This document shows, one piece after another, positions 7,767-15,446 of a DNA stretch of 18,061 nt. The translations under genes and the position numbers were made by a program. Position 1 is the stretch's first letter. Each line of letters starts with the position of its first letter. Under the pieces are notes generated by a model. It was given only the letters and a program-made list of their open reading frames with translations. It ran no database searches and had not been told where the DNA came from. Location of the stretch: positions 1 through 18,061 of the forward strand of contig JAFRLP010000648.1 of NCBI GenBank assembly GCA_017431185.1, in the 5' to 3' direction. The DNA is from Victivallales bacterium (GTDB lineage: Bacteria; Verrucomicrobiota; Lentisphaeria; Oligosphaerales; Oligosphaeraceae).

Positions 7767-8429
7767 TCATGGCCTCCAGCGTTCATCAGACCACCCGATG
7801 GTGCCGTACACGTTATAGGGATACTCTCCAAAATAGGGTGCCTGGACTTGCAGGCTGGCCGCATGGCCATCCATATAGCCGATGTTGATGCTTTTCAGAT
7901 GCCTTGCGTGAGCCGACTGCTTGCTGGAGGGCTGCCAGTGTACATAATAGCTTCCCCTCTTGTTCGGTTCCGACGTATCCCACAGCGAGTCCATGACCAA
8001 ATACGTCGCAGAAGGTCTCTTCACCCTTGAGAACTTGGAATTGGTCTGTTTGGTCTGATCGCAGAACTCGGCGTAGTTGATGCCTATCCCGACATAGGCG
8101 TAAAGCCCGCTGATCATCTTGCACTGCTCGCTCCGAGGCAAATCAGGGCAGGTGAATTCGACAACGGAAGACATGTGTTTCTGATCCATCAGCGTGTTGA
8201 CCCAGGTCTTGGGCCAGTTATAGACCGGCAGATAATCCTCGCTGTCCTCCGTATAGCCATACAACGCCAAACAGACCTGCCTCATGTTGCTGATGCAGTG
8301 AATGCTCCTGGCCTTCTCCCGCGCATTCGCCAACGCCGGCAGGAGCATGGACGCCAATATGGCGATGATGGCGATAACAACGAGTAATTCGACGAGCGTG
8401 AAGCAAAGTGGGTTACGTCTCTTTTTCAT
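7767..8429 (-). CDS. Type II pseudopilin-like H-X9-DG protein heading a glycan-degradation operon
   Basis: This 220-aa protein has a prepilin leader (MKKRRNPLC before FTLVELLVV), Glu at +5 (E14), a hydrophobic helix to about 33, an NAREKAR segment, and the H-X9-DG motif (H177, D187-G188) near the C-terminus. It is shorter and more divergent than the two pilins at 290-1048 and 2130-2918, and lacks their CC pair and GGGYG segment. The residue before the expected cut is Cys. It is the first gene of an operon with the DUF4838 hydrolase (27 bp to its preferred start) and the FAD oxidoreductase, and is divergent from an AraC regulator. This placement suggests a role in handling the operon's substrate at the cell surface, which is inference. 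GGAGAG lies 5 nt before the ATG. Confidence 0.9.
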   Translation of the reverse strand: MKKRRNPLCFTLVELLVVIAIIAILASMLLPALANAREKARSIHCISNMRQVCLALYGYTEDSEDYLPVYNWPKTWVNTLMDQKHMSSVVEFTCPDLPRSEQCKMISGLYAYVGIGINYAEFCDQTKQTNSKFSRVKRPSATYLVMDSLWDTSEPNKRGSYYVHWQPSSKQSAHARHLKSINIGYMDGHAASLQVQAPYFGEYPYNVYGTIGWSDERWRP

Positions 8430-8487
8430 GTCTGCTCTCCAGATTTGTTTCCCAGAGGATTATTCATCTAGACATCTGTCTTTCAAT

Positions 8488-8515
8488 AATGTAACCCGCA
8501 TCCTGATGTTTGCAA
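8488..8515 (-). promoter_or_regulatory. Possible promoter of the pilin-DUF4838-oxidoreductase operon
   Basis: On the minus strand, TTGCAA (8510-8515) and TACATT (8488-8493) are separated by 16 nt, and the -10 box lies about 58 nt upstream of the pilin ATG. The match is moderate. The -35 box falls inside the palindrome at 8509-8526. Confidence 0.35.
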
Positions 8516-8526
8516 CGAGTTGTAAA
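8509..8526. promoter_or_regulatory. Palindromic operator candidate in the divergent promoter region
   Basis: TTTGCAACGAGTTGTAAA reads as two 8-bp arms around GA, with one mismatch between the arms. It is central in the 158-bp space between the minus-strand pilin operon and the plus-strand AraC gene, and overlaps the putative -35 boxes of both. A dimeric regulator bound here could control both directions. Which protein binds is unknown; AraC proteins often use less symmetric sites. Confidence 0.5.
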
Positions 8527-8547
8527 TAGGAAAATGTATGTTATCTT
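8520..8547 (+). promoter_or_regulatory. Possible promoter of the AraC-type regulator gene
   Basis: TTGTAA (8520-8525) and TATCTT (8542-8547) are separated by 16 nt on the plus strand, with the ATG 40 nt downstream. The surrounding sequence is AT-rich. The -35 box lies in the palindrome at 8509-8526. Confidence 0.35.
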
Positions 8548-8587
8548 ATCATTTTCGTTTGGTATATTTTCAACAGGAGAATATCCG

Positions 8588-9508
8588 ATGGCACGCAATC
8601 TCCGTTTCGTCTCCGTAAAGAACGGAAAATCCATCCTGGAAGGGTTTAATTTCGAAGGATTCCCCAAACATCATTTCAGATACCTCAACATACCAGTACC
8701 GACATATCCCCTTTGGGTTCCTTTCTGCGGTTTGGACGAGTGGCGCAAGGAGTGTTTCCGAAAACGCACCTGCTCCGACACCTTTGCGGTGGAGTTTGTC
8801 CAGCAAGGCACTTTTATTTTCCAACAGAATCATATCACAAAAAAGGTGAAACCGGGGGAAATCTTCTTCCTCCATCTAGGTGCGGACAACTCCATTCGCT
8901 GCAAAACGGACTTCGCGGTCAAGCGGACGGTCAGCATCTCCGGCCCCCTGCTGCATCCACTTCTGGAGACACTGGGGTTGAATCGCATCAATACCCTCGC
9001 CCCCTGTCCCCCCCAGCGGATTGAAGGCTGGTTTGAACGAATCTACAAATTCAGCGGAGAAACGTCTCTGGAGAGCAGACGCGAAATCAGCAGCGCCTGT
9101 TATTCCCTGCTCGTGGAATTGGCAGAGCAGGTATCCTTTCGACAACGCCCAAAGGAACTGCAGAGGGCACTGGAGTATATCCACGGTCATCTGGACGAAA
9201 CACTCCGCCTAGAGGAACTCACCTGCTTCGCTGGCACCAGCAGCGCGACCTTGCACCGACTTTTCCGAAAACACCTGAAAACGTCCCCCATCAACTTTTT
9301 TTTGAACCAAAAGCTGGAACGGGCAAAGGCACTGCTGGAGAACAATCCCTACACTGTGAAGGAGGTGGCAGGTATGCTACACTACGCATCCTCGCAGTAT
9401 TTTGCCTCCGAATTCAAGAAAAAATACGGGGTCTCCCCAAAAATGTACAAATACCGGCTTGCCGGTACATTGTCAGGACAGTCAGGAGAATTGGCCAAAT
9501 CCATTTGA
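8588..9508 (+). CDS. AraC-family transcriptional regulator
   Basis: This 306-aa protein has an N-terminal cupin-like sensing region: a TFAVEFVQQGTFIFQQN-like strand pair followed by KVKPGEIFFLHLGADNSIRC (about 65-105). The C-terminal double helix-turn-helix of the AraC family spans about 188-291: a first helix pair around LRLEELTCFAGTSSATLHRLFRKHL, and a second around YTVKEVAGMLHYASSQYFASEFKKKYGVSP, the classic family signature. The frame is open from ATG 8510, but ATG 8588 has AGGAGA at 8575-8580 with 7-nt spacing, and the putative promoter lies between the two ATGs. It is divergent from the pilin-DUF4838-oxidoreductase operon, its probable target; the plus-strand genes at 9630-13813 may also belong to its regulon. 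The inducer is presumably a sugar. Confidence 0.93.
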   Translation: MARNLRFVSVKNGKSILEGFNFEGFPKHHFRYLNIPVPTYPLWVPFCGLDEWRKECFRKRTCSDTFAVEFVQQGTFIFQQNHITKKVKPGEIFFLHLGADNSIRCKTDFAVKRTVSISGPLLHPLLETLGLNRINTLAPCPPQRIEGWFERIYKFSGETSLESRREISSACYSLLVELAEQVSFRQRPKELQRALEYIHGHLDETLRLEELTCFAGTSSATLHRLFRKHLKTSPINFFLNQKLERAKALLENNPYTVKEVAGMLHYASSQYFASEFKKKYGVSPKMYKYRLAGTLSGQSGELAKSI

Positions 9509-9532
9509 CAAGCAGGGAAACAACGGTACATT

Positions 9533-9569
9533 AACTCAAACCCATATTTGGGTTTAAGGGCTTTGAGTT
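9533..9569. repeat. Nested inverted repeats between the regulator and the next gene
   Basis: AACTCAAA (9533-9540) pairs with TTTGAGTT (9562-9569). Inside, CCCA (9541-9544) pairs with TGGG (9549-9552) around the loop TATT, giving a 12-bp stem with a 9-nt bulge. An alternative is the uninterrupted 7-bp stem AAACCCA/TGGGTTT (9538-9555). It lies 24 nt after the AraC stop. No T-run follows. A terminator or an operator for the gene at 9630 are both possible. The rest of 9509-9629 shows no gene. Confidence 0.5.
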
Positions 9570-9629
9570 TCTGGTTCCGACTCATTCGGCGGGGTCATCC
9601 AGTGTGGCTTTGAATCCAAGGAGAGCAGA

Positions 9630-10373
9630 ATGCGCAGATGTTTTTTTCTGATGGTTTGCCTGACGGGTTTTTTTGTGTGGGCGGACTTGGGCAGATATGA
9701 CCAGGAGACGAAGCACTGGGAGGTTGACACAGGCGCGTTGCGCTGCACCTTCTTCCAGGGGTGCATGTTCCCCGTCTGGTTCAAGAACGCCCAGGGCGAA
9801 TCCTTTCCTTTCTTCATCTTCCGCGACTGCCTTCAGCAAGGGGATAAGACGGCCTACCTGGACGAGGAGCGCTGGGCAACCTTTCGTGTCGTGGAAAACA
9901 GTTCCCTGCGCTTTATCATCGAATGCCAGGGACAATTCTGCTTTGGCTTGTCGCCCTATAACCGACCAGATGAGCGCGTCGAGGCGACCTACCGCTATGA
10001 ACTGACCAGAGGCCAGAGCGTGGTCAAAGTGGATGTGTCTCTGCGCAAAAAGGAGGCGGTGGACTTCAAGGTCGAACTGGTTTCGTTGCGGTGGCGCTAC
10101 CTGCCCTTCTCCGCCTGCGGGGAGGTGAACCTGAAGGACCTGAGATTCATGCAGGATGTCAAAGCGCCAGCCGCCCGCCTGCGCCATCCAGCCATGGATT
10201 TGTGGCTGGACGAACATCAGGTCATCCTGCGGCGCACCCCGCAGGAGAACACCTTCCTGTTCGTCAAGGACGCGGAGGGCGTGAAAAACTGGCCCGCCGC
10301 AGAATCGGAACTCCATTTCTCGACCGAATTATGCTTCGGCAAAGCGCAGGCCCCCAAGGAGGACATAAAATGA
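9630..10373 (+). CDS. Small secreted protein of unknown function, coupled to the glycosidase-like gene
   Basis: This 247-aa protein begins with MRRCFFLMVCLTGFFVWA, a signal peptide whose Cys residues make a lipoprotein unlikely because no LxxC box fits. The rest is rich in alternating hydrophobic and polar residues with many Trp, Phe and Tyr (for example HWEVDTGALRCTFFQGC), like an all-beta domain. Residues about 95-150 carry DERVEATYRYELTRGQSVVKVDVSLRKKE, which looks like paired strands. I recognise no family. AAGGAGAG lies just upstream, and the TGA overlaps the next start (ATGA, 10370-10373), so both proteins are probably made in fixed ratio and act on the same substrate outside the cell. 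Confidence 0.85.
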   Translation: MRRCFFLMVCLTGFFVWADLGRYDQETKHWEVDTGALRCTFFQGCMFPVWFKNAQGESFPFFIFRDCLQQGDKTAYLDEERWATFRVVENSSLRFIIECQGQFCFGLSPYNRPDERVEATYRYELTRGQSVVKVDVSLRKKEAVDFKVELVSLRWRYLPFSACGEVNLKDLRFMQDVKAPAARLRHPAMDLWLDEHQVILRRTPQENTFLFVKDAEGVKNWPAAESELHFSTELCFGKAQAPKEDIK

Positions 10374-13300
10374 AAAAAGCATTTCTCTGCCTGATATTTG
10401 CTGTGTCCTGCCTGGCGACTGAACCGCTGATGCGCTTTGACTTCTCCCAGGTCAGAGAGGATGGCGTGGTGCCCAACTCTGGCGCCGCCAAACAGTGTCA
10501 TGCCCAAATCAAGGGCAAAATCGTTTTGGACGGCAAGGCGCTCAAGATGGATGGCCTCACCAACCAGATCACCGTCACTGGAACAGAAGACCTGGACCTC
10601 GCACGAAACTACACCTTCACCCTGCTCTACAAGCGCGAAAATCCCGACCAGAACAACCAGTCCAACCTGCTGATGGACTCCTTCTTCGCCAAGAAGGGGG
10701 TATTCGTCATGAGCAAATACCAGACCAATTTCTACGCCAATGCGAAATGCGACGGCAAGTGGGCCATCAGTTCCCTGAATTCCAAGGTCTTCCCGCAGGA
10801 TGACCTGGACTGGCACCACGTCGCCATGTCCGTCGAATACCGCCTGAACTGGAATGACGCCGAGGAATGGGTCGAATACGTATTCTACAAAGACGGTGTG
10901 TGCTGCGGACGCAGCCGCCACAGGGATGTTCGGCTCGACAAAACCACCCAGCCTCTGGAAATCGGCTGCAACACTGGCATGGGCGACCCCTGGATGCTCG
11001 GCGGCTCCATTGCGGACGCACGGGTCTATGAGGGAGTTCTGAGCGAAGCCGAAATCCGTGAAATCGTGCAACAGCAGACCCTGGCCAAGCCCGCTTTCAA
11101 AGTCGAGTACCGCCTGACACAGGAGGAGGAGACGCAACTGACCAGCAAACGACTCCACCCAGCGCTGGCCAGCGCCATCCGCAACCTCGCAACCCTCGAC
11201 CCTCAACGCTGTGACTGGCGTTCCCTGATGGCCAATCCCAAACCCTCCCTAAAACTCCTTGACGGCAAGGACACCTGTCTTGTGCTGGTCACGGTGGACG
11301 GATACGCCGCCATCTGCTCCTGGTACGACAAAAAGGCCAAGCGCGAACTGCTCAAAGGCGACAATGCGTTCGTCAGCTGGAAAATCGAGCACTGGAAAGC
11401 CACCGGCAAGGACGGTCTGGCCACCGCAAAGGTGGAGGCGTTCGAGCCCTACGACAGACGTGTCGCCTCCTGCGTCAAGGAGGCGCCCCGCAAATCGTCC
11501 GGCGCCTGGCGGCTGGCCATCCAGCACGACTGCCCTGCCCCCGCCTTCACGGCGCTCACCTCATTTGTGTTTGCCAATGACCGCCTGGAGTTCACGCACA
11601 CCGCCCAAAGCCTGAAACAGGGCAAGACCCTGCACTCCGTCAGTTATCCCAAATGCGCATTGCGGCAATTGGGCGGAGAGGGGGAGACGCTGGCGGTTCC
11701 CGAAGGCAGCGGCGTGGTTTACGCGCAGCCATGCCAGCGCAACGTCCGATACGCCAACCCCTACCCGCGTTCCGTCGCCACCATGCAGTTTGCCGCCTAC
11801 TATGACCGCGCGGGAGGCACCTACGTCGCCACCCAAGACCCCTGGGCACGCCGCAAGGAGATGCTCTTCATTGGGTCACTGGGGAGACTGGACGGCAGTT
11901 TCACCTGGCGGGTTCCCTACGACCAGCCTGGCCAGCCCAACCGCTTCGACACCGAGCGCCCCGTCGCCTTGCAGGTCTTCCGAGGCGACTGGTACGACGC
12001 TGGCCTCATCTACAGGAAAGACGTCGCGGCAATGAAGGCGGACTGGTGGCTTCCGCAGTTGCCCAGGACCACCTCACGGCGCGACATTCAGGAGAACTGC
12101 CTGTGGCTCAACACCTCCTATCACGGGCAGATACCCGACGCCATGTTCCGGTTCCGCGACTACCTCGGCCAGGATTTCTATGTTGGAGACATCTGGAGCT
12201 GGTGGGAACGCGGAGTCGGCACGCATCTCGCGCCGACCATGCGCGCCAAGCCTGAATGGATTGAATACGTCCGAACCCTCAAAGAGCATGGCATATCCAC
12301 CACACCATACATGGACGGACGGCTCTGGGCCGAACGCGACCGCCGTGGCGAAGACTGGATGTTCTCGCAGTTTGGGCACAAGATGAACATCGTCAGCGAT
12401 GGCGTGCCGATTCGGGAGATGTACGCCAACCCGTGTGACGTCGTCTGCCCCGCCACCCCTGAATACCAGGACCATTTCTTCGAGTTCATCAAGACCATTA
12501 CCATGCAGGGGCTCAACGGGCTCTACATTGACCAGTTGGGCGCGGGGTTCCCGCCTCCCTGCCATGTCGCCGCGCACGGCCACCCCTACGCCGACTGGTA
12601 CACCAGCTACCGCAACGGCTACGCCAAACTACTGCGTCGCCTCCGTGCCTATTGGGCCACCCAGAACAAGGAGATGGTGCTCTCCACCGAGGATGCTGTC
12701 GAGCAGTTCTGCGCGCTTCTGGACATATTCCAGCCCTACCGCTGGATGCATGAAAACCAGGTGCCCATCTTCCCGCTGGTCTATTCGGGGCGCATCCAGT
12801 TCTACAACCGAAGCGCCCTGACCAAAGAGGTGAGATTCCAGACCACGGCGGAGCAGTTGCTCAACGCCGAGCAGCCAGGCATCTTCGGCACAGGGGAACT
12901 GACCGCCGCCTTCAACCAGGACATGCGCCGATACGCCAAGCGTCTGGCATGGACACGCCACGCACTTCTGGATTTCTTCAATGCGGGAGAGATGGCGCGT
13001 CCGCCCGTGATGGAGCAGACCATGCCGCGCATTCGGCGATGCTGGGGAAAGTTCGGCACGAAATACGTGACCAAACCGCAGGTGCAATGCGCCGCCTGGG
13101 ACTTCGGCACGACACGCGCGGTCATCCTCATCAACACGGAGGAGACCCCGCAAACCAACACCGTCCGCTTTGAACTGCCAGCCAAAAACTGCGCCTGCGA
13201 AATCCTGCATTGCGACGCAGAGCCGGTTCAGGGGAAACTGCGTGGTCCGACCGCCCAAATCCCCTTCACGCTCCAGCCTCGGATGCTGATGGTCATTCTC

Positions 13301-13813
13301 GCCTATCCGGCCCGCGCCCGTCCCGACAAACTGCTGGAGCGCATCCACGCCGATTTCCAGATAGTGCGTGGCACTTTGACCGAGGAAGACCCGTTCCGCC
13401 GCACCGACTGGCCCGACACCAAACCCATTGACGCCAGCAAAGGCGGCAACCTCGTGGACAGCGCATATACCAGCGGCTGCCGCCCCAGCCGCGAATTCGG
13501 GCGCATCGACTACATCTCCTACGCCACGCTCTATCCAGGAATTGTCGATTTCGGCGCCACCCCCAAAAAGGAACTGGTGCTGGAAGTCGCCTGCGCCACA
13601 CCGCTGGGCGGAAAACTCCAAATCTACCTGGACAGCCTTGAGCAGGAAGCGATGGCTGAACTTTCCCTCTCCGCCGACTTCAAGACCGCCGACTGGAACA
13701 CCTTCACCGAACTGCGCACCTCATTCTCGAAACCCGTCACTGGACAGCACCGGCTTTTCATCATCGCCCCAGGACAGGGCTTCTGCAACCTCCGCAAATG
13801 GCGCGCCGAATGA
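10370..13813 (+). CDS. Large secreted multidomain glycosidase-like protein (LamG, barrel core, CBM6-like end)
   Basis: This 1147-aa protein starts with a signal peptide (MKKAFLCLIFAVSCLA). Residues about 22-232 fit a concanavalin A/LamG-like domain, with YTFTLLYKR, DWHHVAMSV, VEYVFYKDG, and IADARVYEGVLSEAEI in the usual order. Residues about 290-560 are strand-rich. About 570-870 look like a TIM barrel of the kind in DUF6259-type hydrolases: GLYIDQLG (717-724) holds a candidate catalytic Asp (D721), and VLSTEDAVE (770-778) a candidate Glu/Asp. A CBM6-like domain closes the protein (about 1010-1147; SAYTSGC...DYISYA and ADWNTF...VTGQHRLFIIA). Glycosidase activity is inferred. ATG 10370 has AAGGAGG at 10356-10362; the frame runs further upstream to ATG 10091, inside the preceding gene, which is rejected. 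It ends 13 bp before a converging gene. Confidence 0.85.
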   Translation: MKKAFLCLIFAVSCLATEPLMRFDFSQVREDGVVPNSGAAKQCHAQIKGKIVLDGKALKMDGLTNQITVTGTEDLDLARNYTFTLLYKRENPDQNNQSNLLMDSFFAKKGVFVMSKYQTNFYANAKCDGKWAISSLNSKVFPQDDLDWHHVAMSVEYRLNWNDAEEWVEYVFYKDGVCCGRSRHRDVRLDKTTQPLEIGCNTGMGDPWMLGGSIADARVYEGVLSEAEIREIVQQQTLAKPAFKVEYRLTQEEETQLTSKRLHPALASAIRNLATLDPQRCDWRSLMANPKPSLKLLDGKDTCLVLVTVDGYAAICSWYDKKAKRELLKGDNAFVSWKIEHWKATGKDGLATAKVEAFEPYDRRVASCVKEAPRKSSGAWRLAIQHDCPAPAFTALTSFVFANDRLEFTHTAQSLKQGKTLHSVSYPKCALRQLGGEGETLAVPEGSGVVYAQPCQRNVRYANPYPRSVATMQFAAYYDRAGGTYVATQDPWARRKEMLFIGSLGRLDGSFTWRVPYDQPGQPNRFDTERPVALQVFRGDWYDAGLIYRKDVAAMKADWWLPQLPRTTSRRDIQENCLWLNTSYHGQIPDAMFRFRDYLGQDFYVGDIWSWWERGVGTHLAPTMRAKPEWIEYVRTLKEHGISTTPYMDGRLWAERDRRGEDWMFSQFGHKMNIVSDGVPIREMYANPCDVVCPATPEYQDHFFEFIKTITMQGLNGLYIDQLGAGFPPPCHVAAHGHPYADWYTSYRNGYAKLLRRLRAYWATQNKEMVLSTEDAVEQFCALLDIFQPYRWMHENQVPIFPLVYSGRIQFYNRSALTKEVRFQTTAEQLLNAEQPGIFGTGELTAAFNQDMRRYAKRLAWTRHALLDFFNAGEMARPPVMEQTMPRIRRCWGKFGTKYVTKPQVQCAAWDFGTTRAVILINTEETPQTNTVRFELPAKNCACEILHCDAEPVQGKLRGPTAQIPFTLQPRMLMVILAYPARARPDKLLERIHADFQIVRGTLTEEDPFRRTDWPDTKPIDASKGGNLVDSAYTSGCRPSREFGRIDYISYATLYPGIVDFGATPKKELVLEVACATPLGGKLQIYLDSLEQEAMAELSLSADFKTADWNTFTELRTSFSKPVTGQHRLFIIAPGQGFCNLRKWRAE

Positions 13814-13826
13814 TTGACGCGCGGAT

Positions 13827-14645
13827 TCAGTCCGCATCCTTCAGGATTTTCCGGGCGTTGCGGTAGAGGATGTTCCGCATGTCGTCCTCGCCGATTCTGG
13901 CGGAAAGCACGCCACCGACCGCCTGGTATTCATCGAACCACGGCAGGTCGGTGCCGTAGAGAATCCTGTCGCTGCCGACGGCCTCGACGAGCTGCTCAAT
14001 CCGGCCGTTTTCGCCTGGGATTGCGGTCAGTTCCAGATAGACGTTGCCGGCGGTTTCCTTGACGACACGGCGGGCGTATTCCCAATCGCCGAAAATGCAG
14101 TGTCCCATCAGGAATTTCGCATGAGGGTATTTCTGCGCCGCCTCAAGCATGACGGGACCGCCGCAGTATGCATCGCCCCCCCAGGTGTGGTTCAGCACGG
14201 GCAGTCCGCGTTCATCGGCGAAGGCGAGCGCGTATTCATACCGTTTGTCGGTGACTTTGACATGATGGTATCCCGCCAGAAATTTCAGCCCGACTGCAAA
14301 CGGGGCCCAGCGGTCGAACTGCGCCAGGTCCTCCCGAATGTATTCAGGGAAATGCGGGTTGATGGCGACATAGACGCGGAACAAATCAGGGTACTGCCGG
14401 GCAATCTCGATGACCTCGGCATTCCGCATCTCCCCCCAAAGCGCGTGGTGGTGCGAAAACACCAGACGACTGACGCCGATGCGCCGGAGATGGGCGGCCA
14501 TTTCCTGTGCCTCGCACCGCTTGAAATATATGCCGTAATGCTCGCCCATGTGGCCGTGCATGTCATAGATGGGAATGTCCGCCTTGCCCGTATTCCAGAA
14601 CTTTTCGGCGAGACTGCCTTTTCTCTCCCAAATGGAAACGCTCAT
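13827..14645 (-). CDS. Metal-dependent amidohydrolase (amidohydrolase_2 type)
   Basis: This 272-aa protein fits the short amidohydrolase_2 family, TIM-barrel enzymes that hydrolyse or decarboxylate small molecules, for example lactones and amides. The metal ligands are in place: H30 and H32 in YDMHGHMG, H153 in LNHTWG, H182 in MGHC, and D233 in YGTDLP. There is no signal peptide, so it is cytoplasmic. The start ATG overlaps the stop of the upstream gene (14642-14645, ATGA), with GGGAGGTG 9 nt upstream, so translation is coupled to that of the upstream, degenerate paralogue. It is the last gene of the operon with a sugar-type aminotransferase; the substrate is unknown. Confidence 0.9.
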   Translation of the reverse strand: MSVSIWERKGSLAEKFWNTGKADIPIYDMHGHMGEHYGIYFKRCEAQEMAAHLRRIGVSRLVFSHHHALWGEMRNAEVIEIARQYPDLFRVYVAINPHFPEYIREDLAQFDRWAPFAVGLKFLAGYHHVKVTDKRYEYALAFADERGLPVLNHTWGGDAYCGGPVMLEAAQKYPHAKFLMGHCIFGDWEYARRVVKETAGNVYLELTAIPGENGRIEQLVEAVGSDRILYGTDLPWFDEYQAVGGVLSARIGEDDMRNILYRNARKILKDAD

Positions 14646-15403
14646 AATTCTGCACCTCCCAGAATGCGTTCGAGATTTCTACCAGCAATCAGTTCAATCG
14701 AGGACAATGGCAGACCTGATTGGCGGAGTTGAAGCATCCCGTTTCCCTGGTTGTATCGGGGAAAGCCGCTGCCGTAGAGAATCCGGTCTGCACCGTAGCG
14801 TTCCGCCAAATCGCGAATCCCCTCAGGCACCCAGTAGCCGGTGGTCTCGAAATAGAATTTCTCGAAATTCTCCAGCAGCGGACGGAACAGACGGTCATTG
14901 CCCCATTTGCCGGTAGCCTCCTGGAAAATGTACACATTCCGCGGAAAAGTCTCCATGAACTGGTACAGTTCCGGCCATCTGGCGGCAAAGCCGTTGAGCA
15001 GCACGGGAACCTTCCGTTCCGCAGCCGCGTCCATGATTTTCCCCAAAGTCATGCGGCAGGGAACATAACGATGTTCGGCTGGCAGGAGGGTCAGCGCACC
15101 GATACGGTTCGCCTTCATCCGCCGGAAGAATTCGTCGGGTTCGGGGATTTCATCGCATTGAGACGGCAGGATGCACCAGACTCCAGTCAGCCGCTTCGCA
15201 CTGTCCGCCTTCAGCATTTCAGCCAGCCCACAGTTGGCTGTGACAGTACCGGACATCGCCAGGTTGTTGAACCGCACCAGCGCCCTGTCCACGCCGTAGT
15301 AATCCATTTCCCGCAGGAGCGCGGGCGCATCCTCCGCGCATGGGCCGCCGTTCACAAAGCGTCCAAGACGGCAGTTCGCGTCAAAGAACATCAGCTCTTT
15401 CAT
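14642..15403 (-). CDS. Amidohydrolase-like protein without metal ligands, probable pseudoenzyme
   Basis: This 253-aa protein has the overall plan of amidohydrolase_2 proteins: an FFDANCRLG start, DYYGVDRALV, a PVLLNGF segment, RNVYIFQEATG, and RILYGSGFPRY near the end. At every place where the following gene has a metal ligand it does not: N10 and R12 replace the two His of HxH, N137 and Q161 replace the later His residues, and G213 replaces the Asp of GTDxP. It is therefore unlikely to bind the usual metal. A non-catalytic partner or regulatory subunit of the coupled intact enzyme is a reasonable idea. The start has AAAGGG 8 nt upstream. It follows the aminotransferase gene by 43 bp. Confidence 0.85.
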   Translation of the reverse strand: MKELMFFDANCRLGRFVNGGPCAEDAPALLREMDYYGVDRALVRFNNLAMSGTVTANCGLAEMLKADSAKRLTGVWCILPSQCDEIPEPDEFFRRMKANRIGALTLLPAEHRYVPCRMTLGKIMDAAAERKVPVLLNGFAARWPELYQFMETFPRNVYIFQEATGKWGNDRLFRPLLENFEKFYFETTGYWVPEGIRDLAERYGADRILYGSGFPRYNQGNGMLQLRQSGLPLSSIELIAGRNLERILGGAEL

Positions 15404-15446
15404 CTCGTTTTCCCTTTGCTGGAGAAAATCACACGTTGCCAGATTT

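Noticed and set aside
8509..8526. LacI-type operator
   Set aside because: The palindrome lacks the central CG typical of that family and no LacI-type gene is in the window; kept only as an operator of unknown binder.
10091..10369. N-terminal extension of the large glycosidase-like protein
   Set aside because: It would overlap the secreted-protein gene in another frame and bury the signal peptide; ATG 10370 has AAGGAGG.
10217..11206. 329-codon minus-strand frame
   Set aside because: It is antisense to two genes with signal peptides and coupled starts; no motif seen.
12629..13621. 330-codon minus-strand frame inside the large glycosidase-like gene
   Set aside because: It is an antisense shadow in GC-rich coding sequence, with no ribosome binding site or motif.
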